Assembly: GCA_030442035.1 (NCBI GenBank)
Contig: JAUJEA010000004.1
Span: 620,001-684,000 of the forward strand
Length of the DNA: 64,000 bases
From: Splendidivirga corallicola
GTDB taxonomy: Bacteria; Bacteroidota; Bacteroidia; Cytophagales; Cyclobacteriaceae
Reading direction: 5' to 3'
The position numbers and the translations under genes are program-made. Below, one piece after another: positions 10,644-18,917 of the stretch (positions within the stretch are counted from its first letter, which is position 1; every line of letters starts with the position of its first letter). The notes beneath the pieces are model-generated. The model did no database searches and was not told the DNA's origin. It saw nothing but the letters and a program-made list of their open reading frames with translations.

Positions 10644-12599
10644 ATGGCTGTTCTACTTTTATTTTTGAGCTTTATATTTATCTTCTCATTATTTCTGTTC
10701 AAATCTTCAAAGTTTCCTTCATTTGATATACCCGATCTCAGCAGTAAGCTCATTAGAACAGCTCTGATTTGGGCTCTTATATTATTCGTGATTGTTGAGG
10801 GATTGAATTTATTTAAAGAAGTGAGTTGGTGGGGACTGCTAATTTCATGGACAATAGTTGGTGCGGTCCTGTTAATATATTTGTTAAGATCTAAGCAGAA
10901 AACATTTAAGTTTTCCGATATCAAGTGGCCTTTACTTACCAAGTTTGAAAAATTCTCATTAATATCAGTTGGTGTAATTCTATTAATTCTATTGGTCATT
11001 GCTTTGGTTGCCCCGCCAAACAATTATGACTCAATGACTTATCATATGGCCCGTGTTGCCCACTGGATGCAAAATGAATCTGTGGATCACTATGCAACAC
11101 ATAATGTTAGACAACATTACCAGCCACCATTTGCTGAATTTATCATTCTTAATTTCCAGATATTGAGTGGCTCGCATGGATTCGCTAATTTCCCTCAATG
11201 GTTCTCACTATTTCTATGTGTGGTAGGAACATCCTTGATTTCCAGAGAATTAGGAGCAAATCGAAAGGTCCAGATAGCTACAGGTGTTTTCGCGGCAACT
11301 ATTCCAATGCCGATACTGCAGGCCACCAGCGCTAAAAATGATTTGGTGTTGGCCTTCTTTTTGGTGGCAGCTACATACTACTTACTAAAAGTTTCTAAAA
11401 AGAATAGTTATGAAAATATAGTTTTCTTTTCTATTTCTATCGCTTTGAGTATTCTCACAAAAGGAACCGCTTATCTATTTGCTGCCCCTTTGTTGATCTG
11501 GTTTTTTATTATTCAGTTACAAAATTGTAGGGTTTATTTTTTACGTAGCCTTATTGCCTTAAGCATTGTTGGATCAAGTATAGTCATAATGAATCTTGGG
11601 CACTACAATCGTAATTATAAAGCTTATGATAATATTCTAGGAAGAAATAGCAAACAAAGAAATCAATATTCAAATGAAGTTCATAGCATAAAGGCATTTT
11701 CTTCGAATGTGGTTAGAAATGTGGTTATACACTTGAAAACACCAATTTATGATTGGAACAAAGCTTTCGTTAAAGCAGCAAGGTTTGTGCATAGTGATGT
11801 ATTGAATTTTAAGATCAATGATAAACGGACCACTTTTGGAAATAATACTGTTTTCATTCCAAAGATCAGCTATCATGAGGACACAGCTGCTAATTTACTT
11901 CAGCTTATATTAATTATTACCGCCATTGTTTTGTTCTTTAAGAGATTTAAGGTTCGACATGATCAACGGTTGTTTTATCAGATGTTATCAGTAATCCTTA
12001 GTTTTTCTTTATTCTGTTTTTATTTGAAATGGCAACCTTGGCACAGCAGACTACATATACCAATCTTCATCTTGTCCGCTCCTTTTTGTATGATAGTGCT
12101 GTTAAAGAACAACAGGCAATATGTTTATAATAGTTTAGTGGTTTTGATGATATTGGCAGCTCTTCCGTGGGTATTGAGAAATTCATCCAGAAAAATATTT
12201 CCTGTGACCAGGAGTGTTTTTGCAAAAAGTGAATCAGAGCTTTTATTTGGAAATAATGGTAAGTTTTATCCACCTACTATTGAGGTAACTGATTTAATAA
12301 ACCAATATAAATTTAATTCTGTTGGACTTTATATATCTCAAGACGGCTATGATTATCCTTATTGGTTTTTAATTGAGGATGGTTTTAAGAATAATGTACG
12401 CATTGAGCATATAAAGGTCAGAAATAAAAGTGCTAATCTTCTGGAAGAGAATTTTATACCGGAGTGTATTATTTCAACCCATAATTTTGGTCCTGTTTTA
12501 AACTTTAAGGGAAGATATGTTAAGAAAAATGAAGCCACAAGGGTGAATTTGTATGTACTTCAGTCATTAATTGATGGGGGAAAAATAACCATGGAATAA
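10644..12599 (+). CDS. GT39-type (ArnT/PMT-like) integral membrane glycosyltransferase
   Basis: 651 residues with about 11-12 predicted membrane segments in the first 480 residues and a soluble C-terminal part. The first extracytoplasmic loop carries 'NNYDSMTYHMARVAHWMQ', matching the position of the catalytic Asp in GT-C enzymes of the GT39 group. This is followed by the characteristic re-entrant region 'HYQPPFAEFIILNFQ' and 'SAKNDLVLAFFLVAATYYLL'. Family members transfer a sugar from a polyprenyl-phosphate donor to lipid or protein on the outer face of the inner membrane. The convergent pair at 12668-14112 encodes a polyprenyl-phosphate-sugar synthase-like GT2 and a methyltransferase, which would make the donor and modify the product. 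Acceptor and sugar are unknown. Confidence 0.7.
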   Translation: MAVLLLFLSFIFIFSLFLFKSSKFPSFDIPDLSSKLIRTALIWALILFVIVEGLNLFKEVSWWGLLISWTIVGAVLLIYLLRSKQKTFKFSDIKWPLLTKFEKFSLISVGVILLILLVIALVAPPNNYDSMTYHMARVAHWMQNESVDHYATHNVRQHYQPPFAEFIILNFQILSGSHGFANFPQWFSLFLCVVGTSLISRELGANRKVQIATGVFAATIPMPILQATSAKNDLVLAFFLVAATYYLLKVSKKNSYENIVFFSISIALSILTKGTAYLFAAPLLIWFFIIQLQNCRVYFLRSLIALSIVGSSIVIMNLGHYNRNYKAYDNILGRNSKQRNQYSNEVHSIKAFSSNVVRNVVIHLKTPIYDWNKAFVKAARFVHSDVLNFKINDKRTTFGNNTVFIPKISYHEDTAANLLQLILIITAIVLFFKRFKVRHDQRLFYQMLSVILSFSLFCFYLKWQPWHSRLHIPIFILSAPFCMIVLLKNNRQYVYNSLVVLMILAALPWVLRNSSRKIFPVTRSVFAKSESELLFGNNGKFYPPTIEVTDLINQYKFNSVGLYISQDGYDYPYWFLIEDGFKNNVRIEHIKVRNKSANLLEENFIPECIISTHNFGPVLNFKGRYVKKNEATRVNLYVLQSLIDGGKITME

Positions 12600-12667
12600 A
12601 AAACATTTAGGAGTGTTGAAATGTCATTTTGCAATGAAGCCTGGCTAAACCACATTAAAGAATTACA

Positions 12668-13399
12668 TTACTTTTTCCTGGCAATTGCTATTAGAGATAG
12701 TCCCAGTATGCCGTTGAAAAATTTGTCAAAAGTTTTAAATAGTGGCACTAGAGCATCATATAGTTTTACTTGAGCCGACGGTATAGTCTTATTGGATTGT
12801 AATTTTCCAGACACCCACCACCCAAAAATACCAGGGAAATTGAAGTATTTGATGTCAATAATCTCAAAATTGTTTAATATCAATAAATCCTTTAGAGTCC
12901 CTTTGGAATACCTCCTGTAATGCAAGAGTTCTTGATCAAAACGATTGTATAAACTTTGAAAAGCCGGAACCAACAAAACCAACATTCCATTTGTCTTCAA
13001 TAATGACGCACAATTTGAAACAGCTTTGTAATCATCCTGAATATGTTCAATAACATTTAAAGAGAAGATACTATCAAACTCTTTAGAAAGACTTTTATAA
13101 TCAGTTTCAAATTGATTTGATCCAATATCAAATTTGAGTACTTCTTTGAGATTTTGAGCCTTATGAAATTTATGCCTTAAATGATTCACATAACCCTCGT
13201 TAGTGTCACTTAAAGTAATATCATAGCCATCATCAACAAAAAATTTGGAAATATTTCCAATTCCGCTTCCCACTTCCAATACTTTGCCTTCAATATGATC
13301 GCATATTACTTCATACATCCACTTATTAAATTTGTCTGCATTGTCGAGTATATGAAGTGTTTTTTGTCCGACTTCAACACCTTGTGATTTTTCCATCAC
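12668..13399 (-). CDS. Class I SAM-dependent methyltransferase
   Basis: 243 residues. SAM-binding motif I is VLEVGSGIGNIS (about 40-51), followed by an acidic residue at the end of strand 2 (ITLSDTNEGY) and motif IV-like 'DSIFSLNVIEHIQDD', typical of the Methyltransf_11/23 group. A C-terminal hydrophobic patch (YFNFPGIFGWWVSGKL) suggests a lipid-like substrate or membrane association; such enzymes often sit in polyprenyl or polysaccharide loci. The start codon overlaps the stop of the upstream glycosyltransferase by 4 bp (ATGA), so the two genes are translationally coupled. The substrate is unknown. Confidence 0.85.
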   Translation of the reverse strand: MMEKSQGVEVGQKTLHILDNADKFNKWMYEVICDHIEGKVLEVGSGIGNISKFFVDDGYDITLSDTNEGYVNHLRHKFHKAQNLKEVLKFDIGSNQFETDYKSLSKEFDSIFSLNVIEHIQDDYKAVSNCASLLKTNGMLVLLVPAFQSLYNRFDQELLHYRRYSKGTLKDLLILNNFEIIDIKYFNFPGIFGWWVSGKLQSNKTIPSAQVKLYDALVPLFKTFDKFFNGILGLSLIAIARKK

Positions 13400-14112
13400 C
13401 GAGAGAAAATGTTGTACTTTAAGACGCAGTAAATAGCCCTAAAACCATCTTTCCAATTTATTTTCTTTCCTTCATCATAGGTTCTTCCATAATAAGAGAT
13501 ACCCACCTCATAAATTCTAATTTTAGGAATCCTGGCAATTTTGGAAGTAACCTCGGGTTCAAAGCCAAATCTATTCTCTTTTAATTGTATATTTTTAATT
13601 ATTTCCGCTTTGAAAAGCTTATAACAAGTTTCCATATCGGTTAAATTTAGATTGGTCATCATGTTGGAAAGAAAGGTCAGAAATTTATTACCCAAAGTAT
13701 GCCAGAAGAAGAGAATTCTGTGCGCATTTCCTCCCAAAAAACGGGAGCCATATACAACATCAGCGAACCCGTCTACAATTGGTTTCAACAGTATATTATA
13801 CTCTTCAGGATCATATTCCAAATCAGCATCCTGAATGATCAAATAATCTCCATTGGCAGATTGTATACCTGTTCTGATTGCGGCCCCCTTTCCCCGATTC
13901 TTTTCATGCTTTTGATAATTGATAACAGCTTCTGGATTTTGTTCCTTATAATCCATGATGCTTTTTTCAGTTTTATCGGTAGAACAATCATTTATGATCA
14001 CAAGCTCCTTCTGGAAATTGCTAATCAATTCTACAGCAAGCACTTTGTCTAAAATTTCCTTAATCGTAGCTTCTTCATTAAATGCAGGAATCACTATGGA
14101 AAGTGTTTTCAT
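13396..14112 (-). CDS. GT2 glycosyltransferase, dolichyl/polyprenyl-phosphate mannosyltransferase-like
   Basis: 238 residues with a GT-A fold. 'LSIVIPAFNEE' opens the Rossmann half, NDCSTDKT (41-48) binds the nucleotide, and QDADLEYDP (94-102) contains the DxD-like metal site. 'NRGKGAAIRTGIQSANGDY' and 'GSRFLGG...HTLGNKFLTFLSNMMTNLNLTDMETCYKLF' are signature stretches of the DPM1/GtrB-type polyprenyl-phosphate glycosyltransferases. It has no C-terminal membrane helices, so it is the soluble DPM1-like form. It would charge a polyprenyl phosphate with a hexose on the cytoplasmic side, the donor for the GT39 enzyme at 10644-12599. The downstream methyltransferase overlaps its stop. Confidence 0.88.
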   Translation of the reverse strand: MKTLSIVIPAFNEEATIKEILDKVLAVELISNFQKELVIINDCSTDKTEKSIMDYKEQNPEAVINYQKHEKNRGKGAAIRTGIQSANGDYLIIQDADLEYDPEEYNILLKPIVDGFADVVYGSRFLGGNAHRILFFWHTLGNKFLTFLSNMMTNLNLTDMETCYKLFKAEIIKNIQLKENRFGFEPEVTSKIARIPKIRIYEVGISYYGRTYDEGKKINWKDGFRAIYCVLKYNIFSR

Positions 14113-14557
14113 AAATTTTTGATTTAAACAATAACAATAATTTTATTATTCTGAAAAATATGTTTATAGGATGTTTGATTAAAAAAAGTCATCTGAATTT
14201 TAATATGATACAGGGTATGCCCGACAAGGAGCATAAAGGATAGGTCTTATAAAAATCATTTTAAAAATGTGGCAACAAACAAAATGAATCTCTTTTTTCA
14301 AGACTTCAGTGATTATTTATTTTCATTTTTTGAAATCATTCGATGTAAAAAATGGGTTTGATGATGCCTACTTAAATTTGGAAAGCCCTCATTTCATCAA
14401 ATATATAAAAAGTATTATTGTAAGTTTTTTTTACTTAATTTTTTTTGAGAACCTTCAGTTTCAAGACAATATTTTGTGTTTCAAATGTGTGGTTTTTTGA
14501 TTTTACCCCAAACTTACAAATACCAGAGAAAAAGTAAACTATGAAAAGGCTCAACCG

Positions 14558-14731
14558 AAATTTACAACTGCTGACATGTGGCAAAAGCGTTTGGGGCTAT
14601 CCTGATCACTTTTATCAATTGATCGCGGGGGTATAGAGGTCATTTGTGGTATTCTCTTATTCATACCAAAATTTACCGGATATACCGCCAAGCCGGTGAT
14701 ACTTGTGACAAAGACTTTTTTAATGAAATAA
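14558..14731 (+). pseudogene. Possible remnant of a DoxX-like membrane protein
   Basis: In one plus-strand frame, 'KFTTADMWQKRLGLS', an in-frame TGA stop, and 'SLLSIDRGGIEVICGILLFIPKFTGYTA...' read like a DoxX-family helix (the 'GIEVICGILLFIPK' pattern), but there is no start and the frame is interrupted. It lies in the otherwise empty 670 bp between 14113 and 14784. The match is short and judged by eye only, so it could be chance. Confidence 0.22.
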
Positions 14732-14773
14732 TTAATGGTTAAAAGTCTGATTACTTGACTTTTAACCATTAAT
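14731..14773 (-). terminator. Perfect 17-bp hairpin after the sortilin-like gene
   Basis: Arms 14731-14747 and 14757-14773 are exactly complementary, with a 9-nt loop. The hairpin lies 12 nt beyond the stop codon of the minus-strand gene ending at 14785. The AT-rich stem lacks a long T tract on the minus strand, so it may act as a 3'-end stabiliser or a weak terminator. Confidence 0.6.
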
Positions 14774-14784
14774 TATTAAATCAA

Positions 14785-17700
14785 TTATTTATTGCTTGGT
14801 ATTACTTCTCCTTCAACCCATGGCGCTCCAATATCCAATAGGATCTTGCCTATTCTGGACATTTCATTTTTAGCTGCATCCAACTTGGTACGGGCATTGC
14901 CCAACTGCTTCTGAATAATGGCCAATGTCTGTTTATGCGTGTCCGTCGGGCCATAGGTAGATCTGCTAATTCCACGGTCAATGGCAAACAGACGTTCACC
15001 AATCGTTGGTTTGGTTTTTTCTCCAGCCTGTTGCTTAGCACGGTTTCCATTAAGTTCTTTATCCAAATCTAATAATGATTGCCTTAACTGATGCAACTGG
15101 CTGTCCAACTCACCAGGCTCATTAGGAGATCTGGATAAGGCCGTTTGCATAGCAGTGACCCTGTTAATTGCATTTTTTAACGTCATACCTACCGCATCTG
15201 CTGTTCTGTAGGTATCTTCATAACTTCTCCAAAAGTTTGCGGCAACCACAGGTGTAGCACCTTTTAATGCTCCCTCTCTAAGCGGTACCACCTCAAAAGT
15301 GGCGGGCTTTGACAAAGCGGTAATGACACCATCTATTTCCTTACTCAGTGAAACATGATAAGTTCCGGGGCCAGCCATCATTCCTTTAGGTTCATCATCA
15401 CTTGTTGAAGAACTCACAGATGTTAATGATACGGCATCCGGTGCAGGGTAACGAAGATCCCAAGCCACACGATGAAAACCTTTACTGACTGATCCTTGAA
15501 TACGTCTGATCACTTTTCCTTCATTATCTTTGATCGTTAACCATATTATTGGCTTGGCCTCCCTTCGCTCAGCTTCCAAAGCATCCCAGCCTGGAAATGG
15601 AACATTTTGATTTTGTTTGGTAAAGGCCTTTTCACGCTCAGTTCTGATCTCTTTTTTACTTTTTAATCCATCTTTAAGATAATAGGTGAAAACCGCTCCA
15701 AAATCAGGATTTGGTGCTACATAATGAGAAGCCCCTTGCGAACCTTTCTGATCATCAAAACTTAATGCAGGACGAGGTACATACCACCACGCTTTTCGTG
15801 TTGGGAACAATGTGGCTTCTGCCTGTAATTGGTTTTCCGATACCTCACGAAGTATACTGTAATCATCCAGAACAAAAAAACCTCTGCCGAATGAAGCACC
15901 AACAAGATCGTTCTCTCTTCTCTGTATGGCAAGATCTCTGAAAGAAATAGTAGGCGTGCCTCCCTTTAGTTTTACCCATTTATTACCGCTATCTACTGTG
16001 AAATAAATGCCAAATTCGGTAGCTGCAAACAGCAATTTCGGGTTTATATGATCCTGAACAATTCTCCATACGAGCGTGCGATCAGGAATATTTCCTTTCA
16101 TCGACTTCCAGGTACGTCCTCGATCTGTGCTTTTCATTAAATATGGATTAAAGTCACCATATTTATGATTATCCAGGGCTGCGTATACAGTGTTTGCATC
16201 GTGCAGGTCCGCTTTGATATCATTGACAAAAGCCGTGGATGGAACACCGGGCATGGTACCGACATCGATTTTCCGCCAATTGTTTCCGCCGTTCTCTGTT
16301 ACCTGAATAATACCATCGTCAGTTCCCACGTAAATTAATCCTTCTTGCTTGGGTGATTCTGCCAGAGAGGTAATGGTGTTATAATTGGACATTGCACTTA
16401 GATCCCAGGCAGCATCCCAACTTTGTGTTTTACCCATAATGGGTAGGGCAAGACGTTCTTGATTTTTGGTTAGGTCTCCGGAAATGGCCGTCCATTTATC
16501 ACCACGATTATCCGAGCGCCACACGCGTTGCGAAGCGAAATAGATCCGTGTGGGATTGTGTGGACTTACCAGTATTGGTGCATCCCAATTGTATCGTTCG
16601 TAGTTCTCATTCTCACCGGGCTGTGGTTGGATATCAACTACCTCTCCGGTCTTTAAATCGACCCTTGAAAGATTGCCTTCCTGGCGCTCAGCATACACGA
16701 TATCAGGATTTCCAGGCTCGGTCGCAGGCTGATGTCCGTCCCAGTTTAAAACGATTTTCCAGTCTGAGTTTTGGATACCATGTACATTGTCTGTTCTGGA
16801 GGGTCCGCCCTGTGTACTATTATCTTGTGTACCTCCGTAGATATTGTAAAAAGGCTCAGCATCATCCACAGCTACTTTATAAAACTGGGTTAAAGGTAGA
16901 TTATCTATAAAACGCCAATTTTCGGCCAGGTCGAAACTCTCGTATAGCCCACCATCAGTTCCCACCAGCAAATAGTCAGGGTCACTTTTCTTAAAAGCAA
17001 TAGCGTGATTGTCAGAATGTTTGTGTTCCTCTTTCATTCTACGGAATGTTTTGCCCCCGTCATCGGATATTTGCATGCGTACATCAACCAAATATAACCG
17101 ATCGAATTCGTGAGGAGAGGCATACAGTTCCTGGTAGTAATGAGGTCCTGTTGCTCCGGAAACAGCATTTGAGCGTTTTTCCCAGGTAACTCCTCGATCT
17201 GTCGAACGGTAAACACCGCCTGTTCTTCGATCCAATTCTATGGCCGCATATAGTATGTCTGGCTTTTGAGGAGAGATAGCCAAACCGATCTTACCCATAT
17301 TTGATTTAGGTAAACCATTAGTAAGTTTTTCCCAGGTTTCTCCACCATCATTGCTTCTGTGTAAACCGGTTCCGGGACCTCCTCCCATATAGGCCGCCAC
17401 ATTTCGATGACGCTGCCAGGTAGCGGCATACATCCAATCGGGATCACGCGGGTCTGCCACAATATCGGTTACACCAACCCACTCACTATCACCCAAAGTC
17501 CTTTTCCAGGTTTTGCCACCGTCTGTTGACTTATACAAACCTCTTTCGCCACCCTTTTTCCAAAGGGGACCCTGCGCAGCTACCCAAATAACATTTGAAT
17601 TTTCAGGATGAATAATGATCTTGGAGATATGTTCCGAAGTCTTTAATCCCATATTTTTCCAGGTTGCACCACCATCTGTACTTCTATAAATACCATCTCC

Positions 17701-18099
17701 AAATCCTACATGGCGCCCACCAATATTCTCCCCGGTTCCCACCCAAATTGTATGAGGGTTGTTGGGATCAATGGTCACGCAACCGATGGAGTAGGACACT
17801 TGATTGTCAAATATGGGTTTCCAGGTGACACCAGCATTTTTGGTCCTCCATACACCGCCGGACCCAACAGCCACATACCAAACACTTTCATCATGCGGAT
17901 GTATGGCTATGTCAGCAATCCGGCCTGACATGAATGCCGGCCCAATGTTTCTCATTTTCAAGCCAGCAAATACCGAATCAGTCATCAGGCTTTTAGGTGT
18001 ATTAGCAGTAGTGTTTGCTCTCCTTCTTTGTGCATCGACAGGATAACACAATACAAGAAGCAAACCAATCACAAAGGAATGGTGGATTAGTTTTTTCAT
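14785..18099 (-). CDS. Secreted VPS10/sortilin-like BNR-repeat beta-propeller protein
   Basis: 1104 residues with a signal peptide (MKKLIHHSFVIGLLLVLCYPVDAQ). From about residue 45 there are many sortilin/BNR repeats with the S/T-x-D-x-G-x-T-W signature (RTKNAGVTWKPI, RSTDGGATWKNM, KSTDGGKTWKRT, RSNDGGETWEKL, RSTDRGVTWEKR, KSTDRGRTWKSM), forming a large beta-propeller to about residue 730. A beta-sandwich follows ('IIWLTIKDNEGKVIRRIQGSVSKGFHRVAWDLRYP'), then a C-terminal helical region. Bacteroidota homologues are often labelled 'glycosyl hydrolase' or 'VPS10 domain protein', but no catalytic residues are established, so the function is open. It is a single-gene unit with a strong hairpin downstream. 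Confidence 0.82.
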   Translation of the reverse strand: MKKLIHHSFVIGLLLVLCYPVDAQRRRANTTANTPKSLMTDSVFAGLKMRNIGPAFMSGRIADIAIHPHDESVWYVAVGSGGVWRTKNAGVTWKPIFDNQVSYSIGCVTIDPNNPHTIWVGTGENIGGRHVGFGDGIYRSTDGGATWKNMGLKTSEHISKIIIHPENSNVIWVAAQGPLWKKGGERGLYKSTDGGKTWKRTLGDSEWVGVTDIVADPRDPDWMYAATWQRHRNVAAYMGGGPGTGLHRSNDGGETWEKLTNGLPKSNMGKIGLAISPQKPDILYAAIELDRRTGGVYRSTDRGVTWEKRSNAVSGATGPHYYQELYASPHEFDRLYLVDVRMQISDDGGKTFRRMKEEHKHSDNHAIAFKKSDPDYLLVGTDGGLYESFDLAENWRFIDNLPLTQFYKVAVDDAEPFYNIYGGTQDNSTQGGPSRTDNVHGIQNSDWKIVLNWDGHQPATEPGNPDIVYAERQEGNLSRVDLKTGEVVDIQPQPGENENYERYNWDAPILVSPHNPTRIYFASQRVWRSDNRGDKWTAISGDLTKNQERLALPIMGKTQSWDAAWDLSAMSNYNTITSLAESPKQEGLIYVGTDDGIIQVTENGGNNWRKIDVGTMPGVPSTAFVNDIKADLHDANTVYAALDNHKYGDFNPYLMKSTDRGRTWKSMKGNIPDRTLVWRIVQDHINPKLLFAATEFGIYFTVDSGNKWVKLKGGTPTISFRDLAIQRRENDLVGASFGRGFFVLDDYSILREVSENQLQAEATLFPTRKAWWYVPRPALSFDDQKGSQGASHYVAPNPDFGAVFTYYLKDGLKSKKEIRTEREKAFTKQNQNVPFPGWDALEAERREAKPIIWLTIKDNEGKVIRRIQGSVSKGFHRVAWDLRYPAPDAVSLTSVSSSTSDDEPKGMMAGPGTYHVSLSKEIDGVITALSKPATFEVVPLREGALKGATPVVAANFWRSYEDTYRTADAVGMTLKNAINRVTAMQTALSRSPNEPGELDSQLHQLRQSLLDLDKELNGNRAKQQAGEKTKPTIGERLFAIDRGISRSTYGPTDTHKQTLAIIQKQLGNARTKLDAAKNEMSRIGKILLDIGAPWVEGEVIPSNK

Positions 18100-18917
18100 G
18101 GTTTTTTAGGGTTTATCATCACACATTTAATGCAAGAATCTAAATTAAGTGTTATTTCGAATAAACAGAAACATTCACTTCATGATGTTGAGTTCCGGAA
18201 CTAAGGTTTCTGTTTTATTCATAATCCAAGGAAGCAACCTTCTCTAAACCCAATGGCATTGCGGCCAGCGCAACCGGGGATACCCTTTACATCAATGTAT
18301 CAGACCCACCTGGCCAAAGAATCCAACAGGTTTTCATCCTGCACATCTAAGGATGATTACCGGTATTTGCACACTTCCGGGAGTGAAATGTGATTTGGAT
18401 TGATGTTCAATTGTTCTGGTTTTCCATGTGCTTAATAAACGTTATCGAAGCATTGACATAGTTGAATGAGTAATTAATAATGAGTAATGAATAATAAAGC
18501 TTACTTATTTGTAATTGAACAGAAGTTTGAGAGAGCTTTTTCTCTATTTCAAGACTAAGAATTGTTTATAACTTATGACTAATCATTCATTTTACATAGA
18601 AGGGAAAAAATGACAAAGCCATATTAGTAATAAACTCAGTTCATAAAATGGTCAACGCTATTTAGGAGTGTGCAATTTTGTTAAACAAACATTTAATCTA
18701 TAGATTTTGCAAAACAACTAAGTATGTAGATTCTAATGTATATCCTGTTTCCATAGCTATGAATGAAATTTTATACATACCGTTAGATTTTTTGTTTCAA
18801 ATCTCTGAGCCCATTTGATACCAAGATTCATCAATTGGTTGGAATTATAAACAGGGTTACCTTCCGGTTATGTGTTAATTAAGAGCAAATCTAATTTACA
18901 ACTAGCCAAACTCAACC
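18100..18917. other. Intergenic region, 818 bp
   Basis: It separates a minus-strand gene from a plus-strand gene, so two promoters are expected. Around 18464-18500 it contains a low-complexity 'taattaataatgagtaatgaataataa' type phrase, related to phrases in other gaps of this window. No ORF with coding character and no RNA gene was recognised. Confidence 0.45.

Noticed and set aside
14309..14500. 63-codon frame in the gap after the GT2 gene
   Set aside because: Phe/Ile-rich composition follows from the AT-rich DNA; no start context, no family resemblance.
14551..14769. 72-codon minus-strand frame
   Set aside because: It begins inside the 17-bp hairpin and has no protein-like pattern.
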